Shown here piece by piece: positions 1 to 18,363 of a stretch of 64,000 bases of DNA. This DNA comes from Drosophila miranda. Taxonomy: Eukaryota; Arthropoda; Insecta; Diptera; Drosophilidae. Below the pieces are notes generated by a model. It was given only the letters and a program-made list of their open reading frames with translations. It was not told where the DNA came from and made no database searches. A program made the translations under genes and the position numbers. The stretch covers positions 26,291,657 to 26,355,656 of the forward strand of contig NC_046674.1 of NCBI RefSeq assembly GCF_003369915.1. The letters run 5' to 3'. Every line of letters starts with the position of its first letter. Within the stretch, counting starts at the first letter, position 1.

Positions 1-1098
1 GTCGACTGTCTCTGAGGCTGAGCAGAATGAGCCGTGACTCTGTGGAGACTTTTAAGGGTGGTGTCTGGCTCTGGCTTTGGCTTTGGCGGGGGTGGCTTAT
101 GCATATGATTATGCTTTTGCCACCGGATGGATGGACTGGCAGTGGCAGTGGCCAATCGGGGAGCGGCAACCCTGGTCTCCGAGGAGCGGGATGGCATCAG
201 TGCGATGCGAGCCGTGCTCTTTGCTCTCTGCGCACTCTCCCGCAAAACGCACGTTGCAAACAAAATGGCTAACGTCGGAACGTAACGGAACGGAAGTTGG
301 CTGTGTGCAAGCGGGATGGCAGCTGGATGACATGACTTATTAAATAACGGTTAAATGGCATGTTAACGGTAACACAAGCAGCAGCAGCAGCGGCCATTGC
401 AAAGTTTCCAAAGCTTCTGCTGCTTCTGCTGCTGCTGCTGCTGCTGTGGACTACGACGACTGGGCTGGCGCTGGCGCTGGCTTCGGCTTCGACTTCGACT
501 TCGAGCGCTAAACTGTCCCGTTTACAGCAACAAATCCACGTAATTCACTTCTGTCACTGTATGTGTGTATGTGTCCCTGTGGCTGAGGGTGGGAGCCTGT
601 GCCCCGTCCTGTGTCTGCTCATGTTCGCTAAAAGGATTAATAAACGTTCAGCATTTCGCATTTCAGTTGTTCATTTGACTCGGCGCTTAGCGGTTCAGCT
701 GCTGCTTCTGCTTCTGCTGCTGTGTGCGTGCTTGTGGCAAGATACATAGATTCAATTCAATTACAACTAAAATACCGTCGAGAAGAAGATTGCAGCACCA
801 AAATTTCCATACATTTTTTGCCGTCGGCTAGCAGCAGGGACTGGGACTGGTACTGGGACTTGACGGGACCCGACCCCCATTCTGAAGCATTCTGAAACAT
901 TCCGGGTATTCCGTGCACTCCGCTGTATTGTTTTTGTTCATGTTCAGCTAAGTGCGATCAAAATGTTAGCCAACAGCAAGGCTCTGACGGGGCATTTGCA
1001 CTTGCAACACAAGTAACTATATTGAAACACAAACGGAAACAACGGAAGCGGAAACGGAAACCGCAACCTAGAAAACCCATCCTATCCTATACATCAAA
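1..1098. other. 5' flank / possible leader of the homeobox gene
   Basis: This stretch lies upstream of the first coding exon of the homeobox gene. It holds CAG/CTG-type trinucleotide runs (around 380-450 and 700-722) and short degenerate repeats (ctggga/ctggta at 840-862, ggaaac at 1027-1062). The leucine- and serine-rich reading frames across it follow from these repeats and show no domain. I see no convincing core promoter motif. It may contain 5' UTR, but the sequence alone does not show a transcription start. Confidence 0.5.
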
Positions 1099-6842
<5,744 letters not shown>

Positions 6843-7427
6843 AGAGGCCCCGCCCGCCCCTTTACTGACCCACAGATTCCTCGATTCCCCGATTCCCAGA
6901 TCCCCAGTGGCCTATGTATATATATATTATGGGAAATATAATGGTTCTTGTGCAATAACATACCCAGATGTGGAGCGGATAACAGAGGATGCTCGTTCTC
7001 GTACTTATATACCAAACGTACCCGATATTGCGCACATACATACGTACATATGTATATGTCCTTATATAAACCGATATAATCACGAACTAGGCTTAGTCAA
7101 TTTACTCTTAACTGTAATATACACCAAACATGAAACCCAATTTTGTTCTCATTTTTTTTGGCCAGAATAAATATTTAATTGCTATATCTTCGGTGTTCTT
7201 ATTTCAATTGGGGATCACAGAAGGATTGGATGAGTTCCACAATCCACATTCCACAAGGTATGTGAGTATGGGTATCTTTCAGTTAAAGTATGGACTCACC
7301 TTGCGACATACCATGTGTATGTGGGACACGTATACTCGTTTGCGGCTAAAGATAAACATTCCCTTGCAAATGATTCATTGGTCGATAGAATCGAGCTGCG
7401 GTTCTTATGGATATGGATACATACTAT

Positions 7428-7600
7428 GTATGGTCATTCTCTATGATTCGTCGCTTTCCGTTTTTCTCGAATCTTCAAAATTATGGATGATATTGATGCA
7501 GATTTTCGTCTTTTATGGGAGCGGAGTGAATGCGCGCAAAATTTTGAAATATGTACACTTTTAATAGTGATATGATATCCCGGGAGAGGCGTGTGGATAT
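7428..7600 (-). mobile_element. Degenerate DINE/SGM-like Helitron fragment, inverted
   Basis: This segment aligns by eye, in reverse orientation, with the DINE/SGM-like element at 54996-56124. The shared words are tatggtcattctctatgatt, a diverged form of ggatgccacagattttcgtccttt, then aaaattttgaaatat and tagtgatatgatat. It is much more diverged than the copies after 47 kb, so it is an older insertion. There is no coding potential. The ends are not resolvable. Confidence 0.6.
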
Positions 7601-7949
7601 GAATCTGGACGGAGAGACATAACTACATCGATTCGGAAATGAATACTGAATATATATATATATATGTATTCCTTCAGACTCTTACACACAAAACTAATAC
7701 AAGTATATCACAAAAATCTCTGTGCGTACTGGGTAATGTAAATAAAATATAGTTCGGTATATGCAACCGAATTAGTTTTCATTTCAAATTTAGGCCTGTA
7801 GTGTAGATTTTGTTGTCTTTTTATAAACAGACACCGACATGTCAAATAATCTTTTACTGAGAGTATCGAACACATACTCGTAACATCAGAACCCGATATA
7901 TTTTTGTAATTTATCTTCGGTTTTCCGCATATTCGAATGTTACGGCAAT

Positions 7950-8684
7950 ATGCATACTATAAACAATAAGAATCTCAGCATCGAAGAGTTGGGGGAGGTT
8001 CACGATTGGCTTCTGCAGAATAAAATGGGAACGCAACGGCTACGGCGCGATTTTTCCGACGTGTTGCCCGTGGCAGAGATATTGAAGCGCTCCTATCCGC
8101 GCCTGGTGGATGTCTACAATTACCCGAAGAAGAGCAGTGTACAGCTGAAGATGGCCAACTGGGAGACATTCAATTTCAAGGTGCTGTCCAAGCTGAACAT
8201 TAAGCTAAGTCGGGAGTTAATTGAACTGCTGTCAAACAACGCACACGGGGCTGCCGAGGTGTTGCTTCATGAAATCATTCGACTGGAGAAGCGGCAGCGC
8301 ATGCAGGAAGAACGCAGTATAACGATACGTCAGGAGCAAACCTGGGCGGAGAGCGATGAAGTGAAAATGGTTTTGATCAGCAAGCAGGTTGGAGATGCCA
8401 TTGTTCAAGTCCCGCAGAAAATGATCCTCTACACGCTCTATGAGAAAATGGCTGAAGAGAACATGGCGAAAGATGTCATGTTGGACTCCTACCAGCAGCG
8501 ACTGACTCACATGGAGAAAATCATCAAAATCAAGACGGAACGTCTCGATGAACTTCTAATGCAGATGGGAAAGCAACCCCCAAAGATGGCTCCTGCTGTG
8601 ACTTCCAGTTACTTCCTTACTGACGATGGAAAATATCAATCTCTGGCTCCAGCCCCTTCCCTCGCCTCAGACAGTAGAAAATGA
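7950..8684 (+). CDS. SPEF1/CLAMP-like calponin-homology-domain protein
   Basis: An intronless 244-residue reading frame. The N-terminal ~100 residues (from LSIEELGEVHDWL to about LLSNNA) have the pattern of the SPEF1 (CLAMP) calponin-homology-like domain. It includes an FSDVLPVAEILK segment, the YPRLVDVYNY motif and NWETFNFKVLSKLNIKLS. In the known family this domain binds microtubules in cilia, flagella and epithelial microtubule bundles. After about residue 105 comes a charged helical region rich in Lys/Glu/Arg/Gln (HEIIRLEKRQR, TYEKMAEEN, RLTHMEKIIKIKTERLDELL) that probably forms a coiled coil. The tail is Ser/Pro-rich. The start is the first ATG in frame and lies just before the CH-like domain. 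AATAAA follows near 8830. An intronless form and sperm-type function would suit a testis-biased gene, but that is inference. Confidence 0.85.
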   Translation: MHTINNKNLSIEELGEVHDWLLQNKMGTQRLRRDFSDVLPVAEILKRSYPRLVDVYNYPKKSSVQLKMANWETFNFKVLSKLNIKLSRELIELLSNNAHGAAEVLLHEIIRLEKRQRMQEERSITIRQEQTWAESDEVKMVLISKQVGDAIVQVPQKMILYTLYEKMAEENMAKDVMLDSYQQRLTHMEKIIKIKTERLDELLMQMGKQPPKMAPAVTSSYFLTDDGKYQSLAPAPSLASDSRK

Positions 8685-9039
8685 TGCTAGTTTTAAAATG
8701 AAGGCTAATTCCAGCGACGTCCCAAACACCCATACAAGTATTAATTTGTATTTAAGTTATCGTTATACTCGTATCTATCATCCAAAACGATTGAACTTCA
8801 TGGTTTGTGAACCACCGAAGGATCGGAAATAATAAATTCATTGTTTATTGTAGCTTTCTTTCCAAGGCTCGTTTATTAAGGGCTCTATATATTTTATATG
8901 ATGCAGCTATTATTATCAATAATTTTAAAATTTTTAGCGGCCTTTTGGTGGGTCTTCTTTTCCAAGTCCTGCGGCGATTTCACAAATGATGCGTTCCAAG
9001 GTTTCCTGTCTTCGAAGTTTAGGGATATATTAGATTGGT
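8685..9039. other. 3' flank of the SPEF1-like gene
   Basis: AT-rich sequence with a poly(A) signal near 8830 and short unsupported reading frames. No gene or recognisable element is seen before the DINE-like fragment. Confidence 0.5.
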
Positions 9040-9250
9040 GTAGATGTGTGTCACAGACAAAAGGAATCGCTTCCGACCCGATAACTTATATATATTCCTG
9101 ATCAGCATCAATATCCGAGTCAATATAGCCATGTCTGTCTGTCCGTCCCGATGAGCGACTAGATCTCAGAGACAATAAGAGCTAGAGCAACCGGATTTTG
9201 TATCCAGAATCCTTTGATAACGAAAATCTGCGGCAACAGAAGCTTCCATG
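9040..9250 (+). mobile_element. DINE/SGM-like Helitron fragment, direct
   Basis: It matches the long element at 54996-56124 over gtgtcacagac / aaaggaatcgcttccgaccc, tatatattcctgatcagcat, gccatgtctgtctgtccgtc (the GTCY microsatellite core) and the agagctagagcaac block. It then jumps to gaaaatctgcggcaac, matching the later gaaaatctgtggcatcc block, so it is internally deleted. It is non-coding and diverged. DINE-type elements are non-autonomous Helitron relatives, abundant in Drosophila. Confidence 0.75.
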
Positions 9251-9260
9251 TCTTCGAATT

Positions 9261-9300
9261 TGTTTATATTTCAGGGAAAGCCAAACAAATCGGTTCGAGA
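9261..9300 (+). repeat. Dispersed repeat, copy 2
   Basis: Contains tgtttatatttcagggaaa followed by ccaaacaaatcggttcgaga, shared with the copy at 14745-14790 and more weakly with 6283-6321. It sits immediately downstream of the DINE-like fragment, so it may be part of the same composite insertion. Confidence 0.5.
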
Positions 9301-11295
9301 CTTGTGGACTACAAAGAAAGGTTTTTAAATTACTCCGCCAAAGAATGCAGTTCGAATTACATATATGTACATAAGATAAGTAAATTGTATTATGCAAAAG
9401 TGTTTTCTGGTGAGAAGATTGGAGCCCCTTCGTTGGCGTTTAGGACTACGGATACGTACGTACATATATATGTTTTGTCTGGTGCCCAAAATGAAAGGTC
9501 AATAAGAAAAGAATCTATTATCAACTGAATTGAGTAATTACTTGACAGATTAACCCTGGAAGATAGTGCTTATGTTTGTTACATTTAAAAGATACATAGA
9601 TGACCATCTTCTTGAATCATTGCATTTGTAAGATTCGAACGTGTACGATTCGATTTCCCATGATAATGATTTTAAGAATGTTGTTTGAATATTCTTCTGG
9701 GATCTTTCAAATTGCTGAATACTCGTTTTTTATTTAATGAAAGGATCATTTAAATCAGCTTGTACTCCCCACTTTGACCAAAAACGAGTAGTACCAAAAT
9801 ATTTACCCCTGCATATCTGCAATCCCATAGAGTAGAGGCACTGTGTCGAGAGGATGGTAATGGACCATCCCATGCCATCTCTGCACGGCGCCCGCCGCTA
9901 GCTGCCACAAAACATATGTACGTATACATATGGTTAAATGCCCCTGCCCCGGATAACCCCTCCGGCGGTCGGTGAGCTGTGAGTCATGCTTGAAAATCAA
10001 CTTGAGCGAACGGCACAAAACGTTATCAATTTGTCGCTATATAGCAAATAACCCAGGACATATGCATATATACACGTACCCGTACTCTAGTGCCGCCGTC
10101 TCTTCCACTATATACACGATTCTATTCATACATATATTAATTCAATGTTGAGTCCAGGAGGCAGAGAGAGACAGGAATAGCGTGAGAGAGAGAGAGAGAG
10201 GGCTGGTATAGCGCAGCCAACCGGAAAACAAGCAACAACTCTGGCACGCAATTATAACGGGCCAAAGGAGCGCAAAGAGCGCGCGCGCCCATTTGGTATT
10301 GGCATGGGCGTGCGCCAAAATGAGATAGCAACAGTGCAGCAGCATCAGTTGACGTAGCAGTACCGTTGCCGTTACCGTTACCGTTACAGTTACAGTTACA
10401 TTTTCATGCGCATTTAGCTCGCTTTGGAGGGGGCTACACGAAAAGGAGGAGAAATGTTTAGCTACAAATTGAATCTTCGGTGAGTGAGTTAACGAGCAGG
10501 CAGCCTCCATCCCGTCTGTCTATCCATCTGCCTGTGAGTGGGAGTGGGAGTGAGAGTGAGACAGGTGCTGAGAGGAAGAGCAAGAGCAAGAGCAACAGCA
10601 AGCCTGGAGTGGGATGGGGTGGGGTGCGGTGGTTCGCTGCGTAGTTTGTTCGAGTGGTGCAGCGCTGCGCTGAGTCGGGGCCGAACAGAACAGAACAGAA
10701 CGCTAATTAAAAAGATACTTGAAGGGAGCCACCGGAAACAAGTTCGAAGGCAGAGCAGAGTGAACGTAAAAAAGTTCCATTTAAAGAGGAAACGAGGGAA
10801 AGAGGGAGAAAAGGCATAGAAAAGCCAGAGATCTACCGAAGCTTTCGATACCTTTGTTTCCATTTATCGTTCCTATGGCAGCATCATCATATGAGAAAAC
10901 TTCAATAAAGTGATATTATTCATTATGGATGGATTGGGACTACTTGGGAGTACTGACACAGCTACAACGTATATGACATAGGGTTCCGATTCCGAACAAA
11001 ACTTTCAGGGGTACCTAAATACATATGTATGTATGTACATATGCTAAACCACACAAGAACATAGAAATATGAACATTCCAGCCGATTCCAATTCTCCAAT
11101 TTGGAGAGGCTTCCTTCTTATAATACCATATTCAAGGGTATACGAAAGCTAAGGAGGGAGGGGAGACACATACATACAAAAAAAGCTAAATCGAGAGAGT
11201 CATAAAATGAAAGTTAAAGCAAGACCGAGGGAGGGAGTCGTAGAAAATGCCAACGAGAGAGAATAAAACGAGGCATAAAAAAAATAAAAGCTAAA

Positions 11296-11330
11296 GAGGG
11301 AGAGAGAGAGAGAGATAGAGCGAGGAGTCA
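11296..11330 (+). promoter_or_regulatory. GA-repeat block resembling an MSL recognition element
   Basis: An uninterrupted run agggagagagagagagagat followed by agagcgaggag. GA-repeat cores of this kind are the sequence hallmark of Drosophila male-specific-lethal chromatin entry sites and of GAGA-factor/CLAMP binding. The surrounding genes look X-linked (Muller A), which makes a dosage-compensation role conceivable. GA microsatellites are common, so the sequence cannot separate this from ordinary simple repeat. Confidence 0.3.
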
Positions 11331-14300
11331 AATTAGGAGTCGTATACAAGGTAAAGCGATAGAGGAGGACCCATAGAATAAAGCGGGAATCTAAATGGAA
11401 AACCGAGTTAACATTGCCATGAAATCGTCTATGAAATGCGAATGTAATTTAATGAATAAAATCTCACTCCCACTCCACTCGCAGCCCTAGCCCCCTGCCC
11501 CCTGCCCCCTGGTCGTGGTCCCGGTCTGCGGCACTTGTCTAGATAGATTCACATTCATGCGGTTCATTTGCGTAGCTATTGAGATCTCAATTGCATTTTT
11601 AATTGGTACATTTTACGCTGGCATCCTTTGAGCACAAAGGCGGGTACTGGCACTGGCACTGGCACTAGTACTGGGACTCCCCTTTGAGTCGGGAGTAGCT
11701 GGAGGATCTTGCGGGGCCTTTGCCGCAGCATCCACTTTGATTTGTATTTATTTAATGAGTTAATAATTGCATTAAGCTCTCTGCGAGCGCCAACTTTTGC
11801 AAACTTTGCAATTAAAAGCAAAGAACAAGAGCCTTTGTGGAGCGGAGCACAAACGCAAACGTCAAAGGAGAGACGAAATAAGGGGCAGACGGAGAGGCGA
11901 GACGAGCCGAGCCGAGAGAGAGCAGCCAGCAGATGAGTGGAGAGAGAGACTCCACCTCATGAAAAGAGAGGAAGAGTGGGTGAACCAGAATTACATAAAT
12001 TTACTGAAGGGATCGATCGCAGAGAGCAGAACAGTGCTCGAAGCTCAAAAGAACACAGAAGAGTGGGTGGTGGATGAAGCCGAAAAATTCGATCGTCCCA
12101 GCCCCGAAGCAATAGATACCCCTTCCAGCCCATCTCTCGAGCCTCGAGACTTTAAATAGATAATATTTTGTAAGACCTGTAAGACCGCTTTCGACCTGAA
12201 GGCTCTCCATTGCAATGTAAATGAGCGAATGGCAAAAAGCTCCTCGTTCTTATCCTCCGTTTCGATATTCATCCAAAAATACTTCCTTCAAAAGCGATTT
12301 CACACCACGTATTTAACGATGTCTTAAGCGTTGGCTTTGTTTGTTTGTTTATTTACAAATTATGAGCAGCACAAGTCACTGGCGAAATATTAATGCTGAA
12401 AAGTTCTTAGCATGTGACTTCCCCCAAAATGAGTTCCTATTCCAATTTCGATTTAAATTTGTTGTGTGCCATGCCCCTGCCGGAGGCCAGAAACATCAGC
12501 GTAATGATTGCGTATGCGGAGAGGACGATTATGTCATCGTGCCGGGAGGCGGCGGGTGGCTGTTGGAACACAGGACGACTGCCGACACACTTGACTTCCG
12601 GATGAGGGCTAAGAGATAAGGACTGAGGACTGAGGGCTGAGGGCTGCCAGGGTCTCAACCACGGGGCGGAGTCGGTGTCGCAGCTGGAGATGTTTACCAT
12701 ATTGTGTGGAAATTTTGTGGGTTTTGCTACCGTCTCCTGCCCGTGCTGCTCCTGTGTCCTTTCATTGGTGGTGGATTCTGGGTTTCGGTTTCATTTTGTG
12801 ATTAAAATGTTTGTCATTATCCGTTTGGAAAATTGTCAAAAATTGTGTTTGTGCCGCGGGCTGTGCCACACTTGTCTGGCTGAATTTTTGTTCTTTGCCC
12901 CCTCTCTCTCTCTCTCTCTCTCGTTTTTTTCTGCTCTCTCTCTGCTGAAGTCCCCAGTCGCACGATGGGGCCCGAACCCACAGCTTTGCCAAGCAAAAGC
13001 TTCGAGCCAGAGTCGAGCTTGATCTCAGCTCGATCCATGGATCGATCGGATGGCAGGTGGATCGATCAGTCGAAATCGGTTTATCAGTAGGCATTAAACA
13101 TGAACCTTTCCGATACTCAACAGTCGTAAGTGTGATTGATTATTCTGTGTTCGGGGAAAAGTTTGTTAGATAATAAAAGTTTGTGCGATATATCTGTATC
13201 TAGTACAACGAGAGAATATTCCGCTTGGATATTGGGGAATGGAATTTCAGAGAGTCATCTTTACAGAATGTTTGTTATCCTTTTGTTTTCCTCTTTGATA
13301 TCTAATGTGTCGCTTGTGTCGCTTGTGTCGCCTTCCCTGCCTCTATTATTTTACATTTTCGGGCTTGGGAAATGTGAAATCCTGAGAAGCATAACAAGTG
13401 ATTTCTGAATGTGATTTAGACAAGGGGAATACACATTTAGAAATAAAATACCTGTGGAGGAATCACTGCAAAATATCAGCACAAAGAAATAGAGCACCAA
13501 TGGACTGTAGAAATTTATTTGGCTTTAACATAATTTTGTTTACATTTGTATCCTCTGTGAGGTTGAAAGCGTAAATATAAATCTCCTTAAACTAGTGGTT
13601 TCCTCCGATCTGATGTGATTCGTTATCACAGTCTATTGCACACAATCGAAACGGTCGTCCCGCTTTCCCGACTCCACGGACGGGTTTAACTCTTTGTAGA
13701 TGTTCTTATCATCTACGATTTTTTTGTGTTTGTGTGACAACAGTGGCCTTGCCCGATCAGAGACGATCAGAGACAATGCTGATAACATTGCAGAAGGCGT
13801 GCTACTAGAGGGCTCGAAAAACTGATGGGGTCAGCCGTAGTCCAAACGAAGGAGACGCTAATTGGCTTGTAACCCACCTCTCCCGGCCATGACAAGTACC
13901 GACAGAATCGGTCAAGGAACGGAGTGAAAGAAATTCGGCCAGTAAGTCCCATAGGAAGCATACCGGAGCCGGTGCTTCGGTTAGTACATCCACCAGATTC
14001 CGTGCCCCATCATCTCTTTAAACTGAATTTGAATTGTGGACTACTACTCATCCACTCAACCACTCACCTTTACAGGAGCTTCCAAGAAGATCCTTAAGTA
14101 TAGCGGGCGCAGAAATTGGAGTGCTGTGACCAAAAGGCTGATCTTTTCCATATTGCTCCATTGGAAAGGATTGATTTCAATGCCGGAAAGAAGCTTGATT
14201 ATTATGCTTTAGCATACTGTTTATCCATTTGAAGCAGTTGTTCCAATATCAACCGATCCTGCGTATGGCTCCAAGAGGAACCTCGCCCCCGCATTCATTA

Positions 14301-14744
14301 TGCCATTTATGAATGGGATTCATGATTTTGACTCTTTCCTCGGCAAAAATACAGTACCTATGGCTTCTTCCTTAGCGTTGTTCATAAACCCTATTCCTAT
14401 TCATTCCCATACCATATTTTCCACCTATGAAAGATTTCTTTACCCTTTCTTTGGTTGTACCTTCATACAGACATACATATATATAGAATTGCGATCTTTT
14501 GCGATCTTTTGCTTAGTTTCCTTTGACCGTTCAGTTTTCATTTTCCCCGTACAAAAACGCTGGGAATAATAAAGTATTCTGCAAGCCAGGTGTCAGGGGC
14601 AATACACATAGTGCAAATAGTAGTTGACTTTTATGTACATAAATTTTCCTTATTTAGTAATTGGATTACCTAAGCAGAATACAATGCATGCCCCCTTTTT
14701 ATCGCCTTTTAAAGTTATGTAAGCTGAGCCTGTCTACCCATACT

Positions 14745-14790
14745 GTTTATATTCGAGGGAAACAACCCAAACAAATCGGTTCGAGAGTTG
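14745..14790 (+). repeat. Dispersed repeat, copy 3
   Basis: Contains tgtttatattcgagggaaac followed by ccaaacaaatcggttcgaga, the best preserved of three copies. The other two are at 9261-9300 and 6283-6321. The family is not identified. Confidence 0.5.
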
Positions 14791-17245
14791 GAGTTGGAGT
14801 CTTCTCAAATTACGAGTTGCAGGCACAAGTCGCGACACTTCTTAGATGACAAAAGTTAGCCATAATTCGTTGGGGGATCAGGCTCGATTCCAATTGGACT
14901 CGTCCTATTATTTACATAGTACAAACAACAACTTCATTAGCCGTCAACAACAACGCCTACAGCATACTCATACAGCTAAGGGGTGGAGGGCGATCCAGGG
15001 CGAAGCCCAAACCCTAATCCAAAACCGAATCCAACGCCACAAATACAAATCAGAACATAATGATATGAAAATCTGTTGGCTTTTGTCAAGCCCCGAGGCC
15101 ACAAAGCCCGAAAATTCTACAGGCGCTATACCAGGGATGAGACTGATGAGATTGAGAGGCACGTTCAGTGGTAGAGGGGGAGGGGCAGGGGCAGGCATAC
15201 ATTTATTTTAACAATTTGCCTTAAATTAGGCGTAAAATGCACAGATTGGTTACAAACAACAAGCGCCTCATCAGGCCACATCTACATCCACCCACCCCCG
15301 AAAATGAAAGGGTAGTGCGCCGTGCCACTTGTCGTCTCTTAGTCCTCTCTTAGAGCCAGCCAGCCAGGCCATTATCATCATTACGATTGTTGTTGCTATT
15401 ATTATTTTTGGGTTGCGATTGCGGTTGCTGTTGCTGTTGCGATTGTCGGGCCAACCCTCGCTAATTGAGCGCTTTTATCAGTGCTAATTGAAGTGAAGCG
15501 ACACAGTTCATGAGTTGACATTGATTGCGTCACAAAAGGATGAGAAGGTGCAGGATTCGGGGATGGGATTTCTGTATGTATGTCACTGCACTTGTCCGTG
15601 AGATACTCGTACTCGTACTGCTGGCACTGCTTATCCGATCCGATCTGATCTGATCCGATCTGATCCCTATCGAACTGTAAGCTGATTTGCATAATTGGCT
15701 CAGCTTTGTGCGGATAGATGCACTGGGCCGTCAACAGGGTGCTGGCATAGAGGTTGCCCTGCTAAGAGGATGGTGTGGATGTGGATGTGGATCGGGGCTC
15801 TCACTGGTTCTGCTTCTCTGGTTTCGGATGTGGGGGTTGAATGGGGGGCGTGACTGCTGTACATTTGTAAAATATGCATAATTAAAACAGGAAATGCACA
15901 ATGGCCATTGGGACCATTGATGTCTTGGCTTGGCTTGGCTTGCTATCTACTACTCGTACAACAAGTTGTTAATCTTTTCATGCGGCCGCATAATTAAAAT
16001 ATGAATATGGAAATTTCAATGGGTTTCTGTTTCTGTCCTCTGCCTGCCACAAATGGGGCAAGCGCCCTAAAATGAACCGCACAGAAAAGGCTGACTTCAG
16101 GCGGCCGACGCATATGATACCCTGGCAGCTGCAACGTTTTTCTCAAAACTGATAGGTGGGTAAATGATTTTATTAATTGAATTTCATTGAATCATTGGCA
16201 AATGATATGCCGATGTTCCAATATTATTTCTGTCTATGCGTCTGTCTGTACATATAAGATACAGCGGCCACATTGTGATCTCTTTTTTCTGTGTTACGAC
16301 AAAAAACATTTAGAACTCATTATTGTTGATGTTTCGTTGGATTATCTTCAGTAACAAAATGGGTTTCTCCACAAATAGTGAAAAAGTCAGATGGGCTGAA
16401 TACAATATGTTTGTTCTCTCAAAACCATACGACTCTCCTTGGCAAAGGGTAGCGATAGCGGTAACGGTAACAGCAAAACACAGACAAGCGGAAGGCAAGA
16501 AGAAAAGGCAAAGCACACAGAGAGAAAGAGGGATTCTCACACACGCACCAGAACACTCTCGTTGACAGACTCTCGCGACTTAACAGTAAGGTGGATGTCG
16601 GGATGGCACCTAGTGCCATCTCATTCGCGCATTTGCGCTTTTTACCGTTTGTGCGAAGTAATTGCAAAATATGAATGCATAATGAGGAGATATTTTCCCA
16701 AGTACGCAAGAAACTTCAGGCAGGCGGGGAGGAGGGCCGGAAGGCAGGAGGGCACGGCAGCAGGAGGAGTCGTAGGAAGAGGATAGGTGACTTTTATGCT
16801 AAAATGCGCACATGGCGCGTGCATTTGCATTTTGCCAGTCGTCGTCTTCCACGAAAAGCAGCACAAGGACAAGCTGAGAACAGCACACACACACACACCA
16901 CCACACACGGCTTTCCTTTCTATCTCCTCTTCTTTTCACCAATTTCCTTGAACACACACACTATGCGCTTTTCACTATAATAAACACAAACACACACAAA
17001 CAGATTTACAACTTCACATACACGGGTACAGTTATCCCCCTCACTCCCACACTCACCGAACGGAAGCACAATATGGCAGCTTGTATAGCTGACCCGCTCG
17101 TGCATGCACGCACCATGTGAAGCTGAAAACATGTCAAAATGTTTGGTATACGGCATAGGGTTCGCTCATTAAAACGCCATTGGCCATTGGAGCATCCATC
17201 ACCTCCGCCGCCGAACACTGCCCCACTCCCCGCTGATATTGCCCG

Positions 17246-18363
17246 ATGGTGCCTCTTTTTTTCTGTTCATCCAGTGATTCGCTTTGCCCCGCAATCCGTC
17301 CCCTGGGTTTCGATCTGCAGGAGCTGCGTTTGGCCATCGAGGTGTCGCCGCTTCGTCATCTGTGCCCCTTCCTGTTTTCCACTGAGAACATCTACGAGGT
17401 AAGTAGAGCCTGATGCTGGAATTCCACGCCTGATCTCACACCGGTGTTCCAGATTATGGACGGTTTCAATTCATTGATGAACGGCGAAAGGATCGCATTT
17501 GGTGCCGGCCCTCTGGGCACCCTGATGGTGGCCGGGATAATGGTGTATATGCTGAACCACGCCGAGCTGCACAAGAGCCATGTGAAGCGCACCCTGTTCC
17601 TGCAGCACTGCTTCAGCTACATGGCCTGCACCGAGGAGACTCACGTAAGTGGTGGTGGACAGCACATGGACAGCATGGATTTTCAGAACTAATTTCAGAA
17701 CTATTATATCGGCAATAGGTGAACGGTCTATGCGCCGTTATCTTGAACAAGATCAACATCAGAGACTCGGACCACATGCTAAACCTGATCCTTTGCTGCC
17801 ACCATGCCAGCCCCTTGTGTACCATGGCCCAGTTGGTGTGCAACTGCCTTCTCTGGGCCGTGCTCGACTGGCTTACGGATATGGGCGCCGGCTCACACCG
17901 CCTGCGCCCCTACTCTGAGCTGAAGCTGGCCATCAGCCTGGTGAATCCCAGCGTCTGTGTGGAGTCCTATCTGCACGGCCTCAATCTGACTGTGCGCGTC
18001 GTCTCTGCACTGCTCGTGGTGGGTCCGTACGGCAGCACCGAGCAGATATGCAACGATGTCGGTGTGGCGCCCACACTGTTCGTGCTGCCGGACGGCGATG
18101 CCTCCATCGTGTTCCGCTGGCTGAGCGCCATTGTCAACGAGCTACGCCACAGCATGGGGCAGGGGGATGCTCACATGGAGGAGCGCATTGTGGTGCTGGA
18201 GGCAGCCTGCGACCTCATGCTCATGATGCACGAGCATCTGCTAATTATTTATCAGCGCATGCGCGACCTCGACCCAGAGGCAGAAATACTTCCACTGCCC
18301 GGCATGCCGCCAGAGCCAGTGGTGGTCGCCGACGTGGTGGCGAACGAGAACAATTCTGTTTAA
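17246..18363 (+). CDS. Unidentified conserved-looking helical protein, 3 exons
   Basis: Model: join(17246..17398, 17453..17644, 17719..18363), 990 nt, 329 residues, all introns phase 0. Introns are 54 and 74 nt with good gtaagt donors. The start chosen is the ATG after gcccg at 17246, which reads directly into CPAIRPLGFDLQELRLAIEVSPLRHLCPFLF. An upstream exon joined at the acceptor-like ttcatccag (17262-17273) cannot be excluded. I do not recognise the family. The protein is rich in Leu, Cys, His and Met, with many amphipathic helices (LCAVILNKINI, MLNLILCCHHASPL, NCLLWAVLDWL), which suggests an all-helical, possibly ARM/HEAT-like fold. There is no signal peptide. The C-terminus is Pro/Val-rich and acidic. 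It converges with Aven, 400 nt away. Third-codon-position GC bias supports real coding. Confidence 0.75.

Larger units (their letters stand above)
9301..17245. other. Large gene-poor, purine-rich interval
   Basis: About 8 kb in which I cannot support a gene. It contains GA-rich tracts (10183-10201, 11157-11330), a gttacc/gttaca tract (10363-10400), a short (GATCYGATCT)n run at 15635-15665, a CT tract at 12902-12923, CA tracts near 16888-16910 and a repeat copy at 14745-14790. An open frame at 11797-12159 has a plausible charged C-terminal part but no recognisable domain. A minus-strand frame at 13767-13961 also has no domain. Regulatory DNA or a non-coding transcript unit is possible. Confidence 0.5.

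Noticed and set aside
360..749. Leu-rich 129-codon frame upstream of the homeobox gene
   Set aside because: Translation of CTG/CAG repeats; no domain and no splice context.
10137..10510. Minus-strand frames near the GA tract at 10.2 kb
   Set aside because: Repeat-derived Ser/Leu and Thr/Val runs; no gene evidence.
13767..13993. Minus-strand frames around 13.9 kb
   Set aside because: No recognisable domain, no splice or promoter support; possibly an old repeat.
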